From Cannabis sativa (Eukaryota; Streptophyta; Magnoliopsida; Rosales; Cannabaceae): a stretch of DNA of 64,000 bases. Under the pieces are notes generated by a model, which had not been told where the DNA came from, searched no databases, and worked only from the letters and a program-made list of their open reading frames with translations. Below are positions 46,001 to 58,600 of the stretch, one piece after another. The position numbers and the translations under genes were made by a program. Every line of letters starts with the position of its first letter. The first letter of the stretch is position 1. The DNA lies in contig NC_083610.1 of NCBI RefSeq assembly GCF_029168945.1, positions 47,943,429 through 48,007,428 of the forward strand, given 5' to 3'.

Positions 46001-49000
46001 AATTACTTAGAATTTTCTTAAAATTTACAAGTAATCTTAAATAATACTTATAATGTATATGATTATGGAAAAAATAAGATGAAAACTCTAAATAGATGTG
46101 AGATCTACTGAAAAAGTTCCTTTAGAGGAGTGTACTATAGACACACACATTTATTTTATTTATTTATTTATTTTTGACAAAAATTTACCCTTTATTATAT
46201 ATTGATAAATTATATAGTGTAATATGTATGAGAGAGAGAGAGAGAGAGAGAGAGATTTACTGTAAACATTTAGAAGCAAGAAGACAACTGCAAAGATCCA
46301 TAATGGTATGCTGCAAAATATATACATATATAAATGTAAGTATCTTCTTAATTGATAATAAAATTAATATAATTTATGAAGTAAATATTTGATACCTAAT
46401 ACCGACGACCTTTTCGAAATCATCTTCCATGGATCTCTTTATGTACTTACAAAAGTCAAATTTTGCATCTGGAGCAAAATGAGCCTGCATTTTATATATT
46501 GTTATATAAATCTTTTTTCAAACACAAAAATTAAGGTAGTAATTAATCAATTACTAATTAACTAACGTTTATAAATCCATGACGCATTGTCATATAGTCC
46601 ACTTTTGTTACTGAATTAAAGAATTGTCTGAAGAAGGCCACCTGCATAAATATATATTTGTTTTTAATTATTTTTAGAAATTAAGATTATATAAATAAAT
46701 AATTAAAAATAATAAAATAAAAGAAAGAGTTTAATTATGTGACTTACAATCCATCTAATTCCAGGTGTTCTAGAAATACCAGAGTGGCGTTTCACAAAAG
46801 ATGTTTGACGAGTAAACCTAAATCTCTCAGGATCTAACCAAATTAACAAACCAATAAGTCCCATTATTAATTATTATCACCATATAATACGTACGTCATC
46901 AAAAATGTTTTTGACAATTATACTTTCAACATATTTAAAATCACTAATAATTCCTTAAAAATCTTAACAATTAATTTTTTTGTATTTATGTTTTCTTTTC
47001 TTTCTTATCTTGAATGATGTTTTTTTTTTTGAATTTCTACGCATATTTATATACATTAATGTTATAATGCGAATTTTTCATTTAAAAATATAAGTACATA
47101 AACTTTATGAAAAGTTGACATATGGACCCAATTCCTGATTGAAAAGGATTACGTGTCACTAATATGACTCTTATAAAACTAACCTTGCATTGTTTAAACT
47201 TGTAAGAAGATACGATCAAAACAGGGTCTAGTCGTACACTATGCCCAATATAGTCAAAAGATTAAGAGGATCAAGAGATATTAATATTGGTCACGCATAT
47301 ATCGATTGTATGCGACAAACATGTCTCTCATGTGACAAGTAAAGACTACTTCTTTACATAGGTTTGGTCAGAATGATCAATGTGTTCGACTATTCGTTAA
47401 GGGCTCGCGTGTTCTAAGTTATCAACGCAGAGAATGTCCAAATATCTAAGTAAGGATGATTACATGCGTTTATTAATTAAAGCTAGGTCCAAAGGCCTGT
47501 TATGCGAGTAAAAACACCACAAAGCCTGCGAGCTCGCGTGTTGGGAATATGAATGGGCAATCTGCGACGACTCAGCAAGTCCGAGACGTTTTGAGCAATT
47601 AATCAGTAACAAATGAAACTGTTTTTACATTTATTCTTTGAAACGTTTGTATTAGATAAGTTATGTAATTAAATGTAATAACAATCCTGTTTGACCAATT
47701 ATGTAAGATCAAAAGATACTTACTTTTTATATAAAAGAGTGATTTAAATTAAATAAACTAAACTTTGCCTTCTTTATTTTCATGTCCTTGTTTTTGCATA
47801 TTTGATAACCTAAACTTTGAGTACTTACTACTCTAGGTACTCACATAACTGTGTAAGTGAATGTTCTTGTTTTGTTCAAATACTCGTATTTTTTTTGTGT
47901 TGTTTAAATTCATTTGACAACAATAAATACTAATTTTTCACATAAAAATAATTTATATTAATACAGTTAAGTTTTAAAACTCATCATGACATGATTAACA
48001 TATTGAATTGAATATTTTTCAGACTATATATAGCAGAAGTATTGAGAAGTTATAAAAGTATAAGTATAAAAATCTTTAAATAATTATTAATTAAGTATAA
48101 TATATATAAATTATACAAAGAAAATTACCATTTGTAAATTGATATTCGAATGAGGATGTTTCCGATTCCCAAACCTTCCATTTCTTCATCTGCTTAATTA
48201 TAGATAATATTGATCATTCATTTCTTAACAATATATTTTATGTAAGTAAAACAGTATGTGTTATTAATTTTTATAGCCATTTAAATATATAATATTTTAT
48301 TAGTGTAAATTATAATGATAATTAACTATCTTATTATTATATATAAAGTTATATTGTTCTATTGACTTAGTTATTAACAACAGGCCAAACTATTTGATTG
48401 GCTACATTAATTAATTTAATGAAGTCCAAACACATAATTAAAAATAATTGTAAAAGAAAATTATATTAAAAAATAACTTACTTTGGCTTTGCCGAGTGCG
48501 ATGGTAATAACGCTGTAGAGAACATGAAACACTGCAAGAACGAATATGAATATATGCAATTGGTGCACTCCTGTATAGGTAATTAATGGAACTTTCCCCT
48601 AATCAAAACAATAAACAAACATTAATAAATTAATATATATGCAACTAGTGACTCTTTCATAATGTTTTTCCTTCTTTTTTCAAGAAATACTTAATCAGGA
48701 CCACATAGAAAAGAGGGGTAATAATTGCCCTCTAAAAAAAATCGCAAAAAAATGTATATATATTTTAATTAGTTACAACATATATATATTTGTAATAAAA
48801 GATGATATTTATATATATACTATTAATTTTTGTGTAATGATTAAGCTAAATTGTATATATAATAGAGTCAATGGTTCAAATCCCATCAATATCACATTTT
48901 TTTTTCTTTTTTAACTTTACTTTTGCCCCTATCTTACAAAAATGAAATTACGCCCCTTCACTTTATATCTTGAGTCCGCCACTATACTTGACTCTTTTAT

Positions 49001-52000
49001 AATGTTGTTTTGCAATAAATACATCACAATGGTGCGTGCATGCCGCATGCTAAAAACTTTTAACTATTTTTTTTTCATGGTTCGTTTATTACAATTATAG
49101 TGAGTGATAAAAATAACATTAGGGGTATAAAAGTAATTTCACATCAATAATGATAAGAAAGAGCTAATATCACAATATGGCAGACTCCCAGAAATGCATC
49201 ATTTTACTAAAAGGAGAAGATAACTCAAGGGAAACAGAGCTTGGCCAGAAAAGAACATAGAGTTGAACTAAGGGAAATAAAGAACAGAACTTGAAGAGCT
49301 CTGAGAATAGAAGCAGGAAAGGAAAGTATGGAAGAAGCAAAGAGGAACTAAGCAAAGGTCCAACGATCCTTTCCGCCTATAAATACTCATCCTTCAAAAA
49401 AGGGGATAATTTCTTGCGCACATTAGACTAGTCGAAACTCTATCGAAATACATTCTCGAGATCAAGTCGAGCTCGGGAAACATGCAAACTACAGAGAACC
49501 ATTGTAGCTGAGATGGAATTGTGTAAACTGATAAAGCAATTGAATTCCTGATAGGATCAGTAAATAAAATCTGGGATGACGATACAAATTGCCTTTAGTA
49601 CTTTTCCTTTGAGGAAGACCTCTTTATATCGGTCCATTTGTAATTAATCACCCTAGGGAGTAGGGGAAACACTTGCACGTGAAATTCACTGTTATACAAA
49701 TTGAAGGGCCTATAAAGTGGAAGCAAAAGCTTCGTCCGAAGCACCAATTCACTGTTATTCAATCACTCTCAAAAAATTCTCTTTGAAGAAATTTTCTTTT
49801 CAAAAAATCCTTTAATAATCTCTTCAAATACTTTGATAATTTTTCCAATAAATGAAAAATCACCATAAAAAAAATCCAAGCATCTCAAAATATTAGGTTT
49901 TCAGCCAACTTAAAGGCAAAAACGTTCAAAACACCAAATCAGCAGCATGGTGTTCATGAAGAATCGACCAAGGCTAAGTAAAGGACCACGACGACTGACC
50001 AGTGCTAAGCATACGCTTTAGCGCTCTGGGTTCCTTGGTGTTGTCCCACCAGCCTCATGAAAACCAACATCTCCTGAAAAAGGAGTATGTTAGGCCAAAA
50101 ATTAAAAGCATTAGTCTTACAGTTATGGCTGGTGGGAAGAAAGTGCAGAGAGTGCTCTAGTGCTAAGTTAAAAGAAGGGAAGGAAAAAATCAAGCAAATT
50201 ATGAATGTTTATGTCTTTTCCTCTCTGATAACTGGCAATAGACCAGAAGGAGAGGAAGGCAAATGAATATCCGAGCCTCTAACCACATGTGACAGTCCCT
50301 ATCTATGATTGCTTCTTCACTAGAGCGTAGTTCAATATATATTGGTAGCTGTAATTTTACTTGAGAGGATGCCTGAGAGACCAAGTTCCTCTCATGGTCG
50401 AAAATGGCAACTCCCCAACTATTTCTTCACTGAGCACAGAGCGAGGAAGAAGGAGAACAAGTTTCCATCCCAAGCCAAGAGGAGTTTCTAAAGGCTCAGT
50501 AAGTCCAAGCTCTTCCTTCGATTTAGACGTCCCGCATAATGACGAGTTGCTTGAAGGCCAACAAGCAATTGCAGAACTCATTAGGAAAATTACAGTACCT
50601 CAAACTGCCAAAGGTTCAGTCAAAGGAAACGTAATTTGGTCTAGACGTCCCACCTATTGGATGATGTGGGTAGGAGAAAAATGTCAAGGACATGAATACC
50701 AAAGTTCAGATCTGTACAAGTTACTAATAGAGCTCGAGCTCAATGTCTACATAAATAGAATAGAATGTGATTGTATATTTATCTGTACTGAAATTTATAT
50801 CGTAAATGTAAAAAGTCTAATTTTTTTTTTAAATAAATTTTAAATACTCTAATATCTTTGTGTTGTACTTTTAATTTATTTATTGATTAATTCTTTTCTT
50901 CTAAAGCTCAATCACGAAGCTTGAAATGCCTAAACAATATTTCAGGACTTCAGTCATCCATTACAAACAAAATCAAAGCTCGAATCATGCAGCTCTACGT
51001 ATAGACCATGAGCTTTGAAAGAGCGAGAATGTACTTTGACATTTCTAATAAAACAGTTCTGACTTCATCATCTGTTAAGTATAAATTTTCTCAATAACTA
51101 AATTATTTTTCGATACGATTAACTATCTTATGGAAAAGTTTAGAATAGAATAGAACAAGATATAATAAAGTTGAGAATAGTCGTGAAGAATAAGAAACAC
51201 TAAGATGTTTCAGAGCAGAACTCCTGAAAAACTCATCTCAGGATATTGAAATCAAGATTCAAAAAGCTCGAGAAAATTTAAGAAGGATTGAAAGCTACGA
51301 TGAGATGGAATCAACTAAGGCAAGTAGTTCTTCCATTTAAAAAAAATGATGACCGGAGGCCAACATATTTGTGGAATTTTGCTTACAAGAAAAAAGAGTT
51401 CATAAAAAATTATTTACAAAATTTTAGTTAATGATGTGAATAATGGCTTAGATTTTAAAAATTCGTATAAAGATAGTTTACTACTAATCTGTGCATTAAA
51501 GCTTGTAGCAAAACATAATTTTAAGAGATGGAATTTTTATTTCAAGACCTGGAATTTTAAGCTCAACACATGAAATTTAGAGCTCAACAAGTTCGTATAG
51601 AAGTTTCAAAGGTAAAAGTGCAAAGCTCAACACAGAGCGAACTTAAATAAACATTTTGTATACCAAGGACAATGTTCAGAACATAGCACAAAGTAAAATT
51701 AAAAGAACGATAATATATGCAGAACTAGGTAACAAGAGGATTCAATTAATACTTACTCAAAAGATCATTTGAAATTAAAGTTTACACACCTAAATGCTAT
51801 ATCTGAGATCCTCTCAAAAGTTTTACATGTATAAAATAAGGAGTTATAGTTATGATCTCCTAGGCTTTACAAAAGTAACATCTTACAGATAATTACATTT
51901 AAAAGGACTTCTTTTTATGAAAGCCAAGTCAATTGTAGTGATCTCAGGGCTAAACATCAAAATCCTCTAATTTTTAAATGGTTGAATTATAAAGATTCCT

Positions 52001-55000
52001 AGCAATATTTGATGAGCACACAAAGCCCTCTTTATTCTCTAAGTTTTCAAAATTAGCTCAAAGACATTTGCTATCTCCCCAAGAGCTGAAAATTAGCCAA
52101 ACCACTGGAAAGAAATGAAAAATAAGGGTCAGAGCATGATAAACAAAAATTTAGATAAGTAAATTGAAATTGAACAGGATTAGAGCTGAAGAAGACACAT
52201 GTGTAATGTTCCCACCATTAGTATGAAGAGAAAAAATGTTTAAGCAGATGAAATGGTGATGAACAAACTACAGCAGGGGCAAGAACAAGGCCTATCCATG
52301 AAAAATAAAGGGATGTTCATATAACCTTCATAACAAGGACATCAGAATTCAAGTTAAAATTTATCATCAACTTAACGAAGCAATAATAAAATCAAGAAGA
52401 AGCAAGAATGGCAGAATTTACAAGAATACCAAAAAAGAAAGCAAACTACATCTAGAGGAAAAGATGTGACATGTACAGTTAAGTACCCGTGATAGTTTGG
52501 AGATCATAGGTAAGAGGGACTTGGTGAAGATCAAATTCAAATATGTCAAAAGTTACTTCATCAGGAGCAGAAAAAGAGGGTTCATGATCCACCACTTAAT
52601 CATTTACAGTCGGGGTATTAGCTAAAAGAGCTCTGACAGGAGAAGAAGGAACGTCGATTCCAAAAGATTTTCTACCTTTCAACACAGAAGAGATGAGCTT
52701 GTTATCATCACCATCATAAGATTTAGATATCTCTTCTTCAAGCTCAGACACTTCATTCAAGTCGTTCTCGATTTCAACATAAACACCCTTTGATGTGTGC
52801 TTGCTAGCCAAAAGACCCCCTTGCTCCCTCAATTTTCTCAAATAGTTTAGAGGATAGCTAATTGAGAAATCACCCATACAAGATAGATAATTGAAAGAAA
52901 TGTAATTCTCATGTCGAATCTTCAGAGACTCACAAAATGAACGAAAGTTAGCAATTTGATCTTCAATTAGAGCTCGGTCAGAAGCAATCTTTTCCATAGC
53001 TTTAGCAAAAGAGATTTTATTTGAGCAGCCAATAACCTTCTCAAGCTTTGCACGATCCTCGAGTCTCAGACAAGTTCTCTCAATATCAAAGGCTTCCCTT
53101 TTCTGAAGATTAAAAATTATGAAAATAAGCAAAAGGTTATGAAGGAGGAGTAGTTTTAACAAGCTCGTCAAAAGACAAGATTACCTCCTTTAGTATTTTG
53201 AATTTTTCTTCAAATGCAAGTTTCTCCTTGTGCGAAACCAGCGTTCTCATGAGCCTTCAACATATATATTATCATGAGCCATGTGAAGAGCTTGTTTCTT
53301 GACATCTAATTCCTTTGAAACTTTGGAGAGCTCTTCTAAAAGTTTTTTTACTCTCCTCCTCTACATTCAATAAATTTTCTTCCATGCTCTTGAAAAGTTT
53401 GTTTTTTTTTTCTTGAAATTTATTTTTTATCGTATCAAGAAACTCATCCTTTTCTAACAATTTCTTTTCAGTCTGCATAATATGCCCATTTTTGTTCTGT
53501 ACAGCTAGGTCAAACTCAGAGGCTCTGTTCTGAGTATCTTCACATAATTTTTGAGCTAAATCTGGTTTTCTCTTATAAGGCTTTAACCTGCTCCAGGTCA
53601 GAGGTAAGTTGTGAAATTTGCTAACGAAGAGCTTCACAAAGAGCTTTGAGTCCGAAGGCATGCATGCAACAAGGGAAAATAACTTTTAGCTAGTTTCAAA
53701 GTTGAAGTCATACAAATCGCGGAGACCACATTTTGCTGCCTCACGAAATTAATATAACTTTCTATTATCAGCATCAAATTGCTAAAAAAAATAAAAGGAT
53801 CTAATTCAGAAAGGACTGAGTTAAGAAGAGCTCATCAATAGTTAAGAAGAGCTCGACAGAGAAAAAATCGACGTAGTAAATGCCATTAATCCAGTAGCCG
53901 AGGTCGAAACCTTTGGAGGAAAGGAAGAAATATGGGCAATGGGATTTCCAAAAGTTGTTAGAGGTGAAGAAACAAGCTTTGAAAAGGAAGGGGAGGTAAA
54001 GTAAGAGTGGCTGAGAATGCAACAAATGTTGAACAAGAAGTAGTAGGTTTGGGGATGTTTACTTCGCAAGAAACAAAAATAGTTTCAGAGTGACTGCCAA
54101 AAAGGGAAGAAATCTAGAAGGAAAAAGAGGAAAATATATTATTTAGAATATTCTCAAATAATGGACTATCGTCCATTGCTAAAGGAAAAAAATGAGAGGA
54201 TTCCACTACCCTACCCATCAAATTCTTGTGGAGAGCCTCCGTACCAGAAACAGTTGGGACTGAGTCAATCTCGTCATCATAGTCACTAATTTGACTTTTG
54301 GAATGAACATTCATATTATCAATTGGAACAAATTGGATACGATGAGGATTATATACAATTTCGTCTATCTCAGCCTAAGGAAAAGGAGGGGGGGGGGGAA
54401 GCCAGAAAAAGGAGTCACCAGGCCTGAAGGACATAAGGTAGAACCAAGGGCAGCTGAGCTTGAAGTTACATCATCAGTAGGCTAAAAGTCTCTTTTGATT
54501 CAGTCGAGTCCTTGGGAGGAAGGGCTTCTTGACATTTATACTCTCTAGAAGGGCTTGATTCTTCTCAGTATGTTTCCTCTTATTAAGTTGTGATCCTCTA
54601 GCCTTAAGAGGAATATGAATTGGGCTAGAAGTTAAAGCTTGAGGTTCAAAGGATACAGATGAACAATTATCAGTAGTGAAAATGACTAAGCTCTATTGAA
54701 TAACAGTTTTAGATTGAGCAGAGCTCGAGCGAAGATGATTCAGATTAACCTAATAAGTAAATAGAGTGACACCTTCTGAAATAAAAAACACCTTCTCTAT
54801 TCAATTCGGTCGTAGATATGAAAATCAAACGTTGGAGATCTTTAGACATCTTCTAGTCGTGTGCATCAATCTTGATCTTAAGAAGTGCAATCTAATCTGG
54901 AAGGATTTTTTAAAGAACTAATGAGTCATTAGCAACATCAACCTTCTTCAAGTAATCTTGATAACCGATAGTCAATTCAATAAAATTATCCCCAATCATG

Positions 55001-56372
55001 TTTGCTTTGATTTGTAGGGCAATAGAGTCGACATTAGAAGGTGAATAGAGAACACGCAAATGATTGAAGAGCTCCTTAGTTAGGATGTCATCTATTTGAT
55101 AAGTTAGGTCTTTCGAGATGTGGGTAATCCCCAATTTAAACAAGGTAGCTTTGCAGACTGTAAAATAATTTCTCGAAGGCCAATAAATCAAGGTGGAAAA
55201 TTGGTTAGCAATGGTGAAAATTTCATAATTAATGACCCTGGCTTCCTAAGTGGGGGCATGACTTTTACCCCTACCATAGGAGTATTTCTTATTTCAGCAC
55301 CAAGAGAAGTTATATTCTAATTTTTTATGTATGTTAGTGTAAATTAAAATTATGAAAGACATTTTGTATTTTTTTGAAAAATTCTAAAAAATTTACCGCA
55401 TTAAAAATAAAGTTTAAAATAGTTATTGTACACATAAAATAATAAAGCACGATGCAACTAATTGTCTCAATCATATTTTTATCACCCTAAATTATTCAAT
55501 ATTTTTTGAAAACGAACATGATACCTATTATAACTGTAAAGTATATTGTCATATAATAAAAAAATGGTTTATTATAATTTTCTATATACCGAAAGTAAGA
55601 AATACCCCGATAGTATGAGCAAAACTGATGCTCTCACCTAATAATTTTTCTAAAATGGATTATGTATAAATATATTGCCAATAATTTAATTTGTAAGATG
55701 AAAAATATCTATATATATGTGAAAGCTAGAAGGAAAGTGTTGTGTTAGAGTAATAACGTACATAAGTGGAACAATAGTCAGGGGATGATGCCAAAGCTCT
55801 GCGCCATATAACATGATGATGATCATCATCATCATAAGACAACAATTTTCTTCTGTCATCATCATGATCCATCTTTGTACCCTTACATGGAAGCATAACA
55901 TCTCCAAACTTTGCAGGAATGCATATTTTAGAAATGTACTGTGTCCCCACAGTCAGTAATAGAGATATAAACCCCAGTAGCATTAGTTCTGCATGTATAT
56001 ATATATATATATATATCCAACCAAAAATAATATACATATTAAGTTATATATATACATGACTATAATATAATAATATTAGATAAAATTAGTTTAATCAATC
56101 ATGATCACCAGCTTTAATTTTCTCCAGAGCTTCGATCATAGCCTTTTTATTTCTCTTCTTGAAAAACTGCATGCATGCACGTACATATGTAAGCAATATT
56201 AATAATTAAAGCTTATATATCCTCTTAATCATAAACTCAATGTTACCTTTCCAAGAGAATGAATTGCATGTTCTATAAGAACAGAAATGATAACAAAAAT
56301 AGAACAAACAAGAGCCACAGCCCATGTAGGTGTCTCTTGAAGTGTCCTTTCTCCAGGAGCCCCTGCAGCCAT
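43083..56372 (-). CDS. MLO: MLO-like seven-transmembrane protein, barley-Mlo (clade IV) type
   Basis: MLO proteins are plasma-membrane, calmodulin-binding seven-span proteins. Clade IV and V members are powdery-mildew susceptibility factors. Exons in transcript order: 56247-56372, 56109-56166, 55762-55988, 48482-48598, 48130-48190, 46748-46833, 46567-46641, 46396-46484, 46261-46310, 45175-45215, 44842-45051, 44605-44733 and 43083-43457. All join in frame with GT-AG introns to 547 aa plus stop. Landmarks: [16 protein letters not shown] at the N-terminus, [19 protein letters not shown] (exons 2-3), [13 protein letters not shown] (exon 6) and [15 protein letters not shown] (exon 8). [16 protein letters not shown] is in exon 11. 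The calmodulin-binding helix includes L441 and W444. FRFT..TSFVKRH, TPGIRW and SNKFFWF match barley Mlo best from memory. The usual C-terminal (D/E)F(S/T)F motif is not seen. Intron 3 is 7.2 kb with a transposon. Confidence 0.93.
43880..44205. mobile_element. Foldback MITE in MLO intron 12
   Basis: The left arm (TAAATTTAAGGTGTCATACA ... CACTCTTATACACGTGATAC) pairs with the right arm (GTGTTACGTGTACAAGAGTG ... GACTCTTTAAATTTA). Arms are about 100 bp around an AT-rich centre near 44030. No coding capacity. Confidence 0.6.
45381..45530. mobile_element. Small foldback MITE, copy 2 (MLO intron 9)
   Basis: AAGTACTTGACCGTTAAGTG at the left pairs with CATTTAACGATCAAGTACCT at the right, with matching TCTACGTGTCA and CACACGTGGCCA inside. 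A related copy lies at 31488-31640. Confidence 0.6.
46230..46255. repeat. GA microsatellite in MLO intron
   Basis: About thirteen GA units, between exons 9 and 10. Confidence 0.9.
46920..47930 (+). mobile_element. Probable solo LTR of a gypsy-type element in MLO intron 5
   Basis: Noncoding with a TATA-like TTTATATAAAAGAGTG (about 47736). Near 47820-47920 come repeated GAGTACTTAC/GTACTCAC phrases and an end followed by GTGTTGTTTAAATTCATTTG. This parallels the decayed LTR end and primer-site region at 2600-2690. Left boundary uncertain. Confidence 0.35.
48599..49139. other. MLO intron 3, proximal AT-rich part
   Basis: Intron sequence before the inserted element, with T-runs and TA repeats. 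No gene seen. Confidence 0.5.
52596..53171 (-). pseudogene. Coiled-coil ORF of the intron 3 element, 3' part
   Basis: 191 codons. Only about residues 25-191 look like real protein. There is an alpha-helical charged stretch ([33 protein letters not shown]), then [14 protein letters not shown], an acidic [13 protein letters not shown] and a terminal tail ([12 protein letters not shown]). The TAA at 52596 could be the natural end. The family is not recognised. The style resembles C-terminal coiled coils of plant transposon-domain ORFs. Confidence 0.4.
53272..53661 (-). pseudogene. Coiled-coil ORF of the intron 3 element, middle part
   Basis: 129 codons with long helical charged runs ([34 protein letters not shown]). 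It is on the same strand and directly upstream of 53171-52596 but in a different frame, consistent with one decayed coiled-coil protein. Confidence 0.4.
54910..55191 (-). pseudogene. Unrecognised ORF of the intron 3 element, 5' part
   Basis: 93 codons ([31 protein letters not shown]) on the same strand as the coiled-coil ORFs, followed by a stop. The next several hundred bases remain partly readable with stops. A second short stretch lies at 54314-54114. Likely the N-terminal domain of the same transposon protein. Not assigned. Confidence 0.35.
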
Positions 56373-56950
56373 GTCTATTCTACCCACCTCTGCTACCTTT
56401 TCTATATATTAATTAACTTAATTAGTATGTATTTATGTATATGCTTCTTTTAATATAATCAATAGTATATGGTTGGAAACTTAGGTTTTGATGGAGAAGG
56501 GAATATGCTTAATTATGAGAATTTAAAAAAGTACTATAAGTTTGGAAGAAGGGAACAATATATATGTCAATATAATATATATTTATTTATATATAGGCCG
56601 TTGTGAATATAGAGTATAGTGCTATGGTTTTTGTCATTGTATTATAGTTGATGTCTTTTGTGTTATGGGAGATGCACTTATATATTAATTACTACAATAT
56701 CATAAATATATATAGGCCGGCTATAATTTCATTGTAGTAACATCCAATATAATATTTAGTGCATATATTTTGTAAATAGGTTTCTACAATAACAATACTT
56801 TATTAAAATTCAACTTTTGAAAATACATTATTGTTAGAATTTTTAGAAATACAAGTATTAATAGCCAATATACATTAAATCAGAAATAAATTTAAATTAA
56901 GTTTGAAGCGGAAGCATTTAGGATGATTATTATCGTACCGCACTTAGGAT
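56373..56950. other. MLO 5' flank
   Basis: AT-rich upstream region. Apart from the possible TATA region no element is clear. Confidence 0.4.
56575..56596 (-). promoter_or_regulatory. Possible TATA region of MLO
   Basis: TATATATAAATAAATAT on the minus strand, about 210 bp before the start codon. Low complexity makes this weak. Confidence 0.3.
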
Positions 56951-57560
56951 CACTACTACAAATATCAGAATTCGTGATGGTCCTAAAAATGATTTTTTTC
57001 GGGGACCGTCGCTGAAAAAATTAAGTAACTATTTAAAATTGTCTGGAAAAATTTAGTATTCCCGACGGTTTAAAATTGTAGTAAACAAAATAGGCAACAT
57101 TTTTTAATAAAATATAATTTTTTAATGGACCTTTATAGGCGACGGTTTAAAACCGTCGCCTATAAGGGTCCATTGAAAAATCATCACCTACTTCTTGCCA
57201 CATTTCCCACGTGCCCACCTACTTTTTTTTTTTTTTTTTTTTTTCTATTTTCCACATGTCCACCTATATCTTCTCACCTATTTCTTCTCTATTTCCCACA
57301 CCCTAAAACGAAAATTTTAACTCTCCAAAACCCCACCCACGCCTCCGCACAATCGCCCTCCTCTCTCGCCGTCTTCCTCCCTCTCTCGATCTCCATTTCT
57401 TCTTGTCTCTCTCGTCCATCGATCTCCATCCACCCCTCCTCCCGTCGGTCTCTCTCTACTCTTCCTCGCATACGTCGGACCACCACCACCTCCCATCTGT
57501 CTCCCTCTCTCTCTTTCTCTCTCTCCAAGCTCGGTATAAATACATTTATTTATTTATTTA
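56951..57560. mobile_element. CACTA-like terminus with GACGGTTT palindromes
   Basis: Begins CACTACTACAAATATCAG (56951), a CACTA-type end. It contains GACCGTCG and CCCGACGGTTTAAAA (57061) and a strong palindrome at 57124-57174. In the palindrome 14-bp arms TATAGGCGACGGTT and their complement flank TAA, with outer pairing AATGGACC/GGTCCATT. A 23-bp T-run and a CT-rich tract (57300-57530) follow. No opposite terminus was located. Confidence 0.5.
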
Positions 57561-58600
57561 CTTTTTATTTATTATATATATTTATTTTGTTATTGTATAA
57601 ATTTAATGTGTTTTATATGTATATGCATAAAATCAGAAATAAAAAGATAAATAAAAAATATTTACCTCTTGAAGTCTATCAAGTGCCATTGCCATCTTTT
57701 TGTAAGTTGTATCCAAGGAACAGTATTGAACTCATATTTTGATCTTTTAGATTTTCCACCTTACACAAGGATCAATGTAGGTTGATTAGGATATACTAAA
57801 TAATCAAGTTCTTAATTTTATCTCAACATATGAGCAAAAACTCTTTTTGATGTGAAATGATGTTGTGGCTTTCAACCATTTTAGGTTTATAATAATTTAA
57901 GATTATATAATAATAATTAAATAATAACAAAAATTTAATTATAAAATATTTATTTATTTAAATATTAAATAATAATATTTAAATATTTAAATAAATACCT
58001 ATAATTCATTCTGTTATAAATATTTATTTTGAATTTATATATTTAGTTTAAATTGAATATCTGATAACCGATTGCTGGAATAACTCAACCACTTGAAAAT
58101 ATTTTTAACAACATGGAGACAATATCCCAACCACTTTGAGGAAATATATCAACCATATTAAATATGAATAACTACTTTTTAAATTAAAATTAAATAAATA
58201 TTTATTTTTTCAAATTAATTAATTAATCCAAAAATAAATTCAGTGGGGCCTATCATTATCCATTGGCGCCTATCACTATGTTATTGCACAGTGAGTAGCG
58301 CCACCATTGTCTTAACTAGACAATGGTGATATCTTTGTCTTGACAATACTTTGTCTCCCAATTTTTTTAAATAATAAATTAAAAATAAATTATTTATTAC
58401 AAAATAAATAAATACTATTTTACTAATTCAAAATAGATTTTTTGAACATTATTATTTAGTGTTATCCATACCCTTGATAGTGTTGCAAAGTGGTGATCTG
58501 CAGACCATGGGCTTATAATACCAGGTTCCAATAAATTAGATTATTTATTGAATTTCATCAACCAAATAGTCTTATTTATTAATTCTATGGTTACTCCACT
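57561..58600. other. AT-rich noncoding region
   Basis: TTTA-rich low-complexity DNA. Near 58245-58345 short phrases repeat (GGCGCCTATCA / GGGGCCTATCA, and ACAATGGTG / CACCATTGTC). No gene seen. Confidence 0.4.

Larger units (their letters stand above)
49140..55330 (-). mobile_element. Unclassified transposon-derived insertion in MLO intron 3
   Basis: A 6-kb block of higher GC than the flanking intron. On the plus strand a promoter-like CCGCCTATAAATACTCATCC lies at about 49373. On the minus strand are broken ORFs with coiled-coil character (listed separately). LTRs or inverted termini were not found by eye, so the class is open. The coiled-coil ORFs suggest a retroelement gag-like or plant-transposon-domain protein. 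Boundaries are approximate. Confidence 0.5.

Noticed and set aside
50361..50843. 160-codon plus-strand ORF in the MLO intron
   Set aside because: No recognisable motif, antisense to the element's other ORFs, and the last 40 residues are AT-rich noise. Not supported as a gene.
49140..55330. Endogenous pararetrovirus in the MLO intron
   Set aside because: No movement protein, coat zinc finger or reverse transcriptase motif could be read. The ORFs are coiled-coil only.
57125..57742. 205-codon plus-strand ORF
   Set aside because: It starts inside a palindrome, runs through a poly-T tract (poly-Phe) and a CT-rich tract, and has no domain. Likely a chance ORF.
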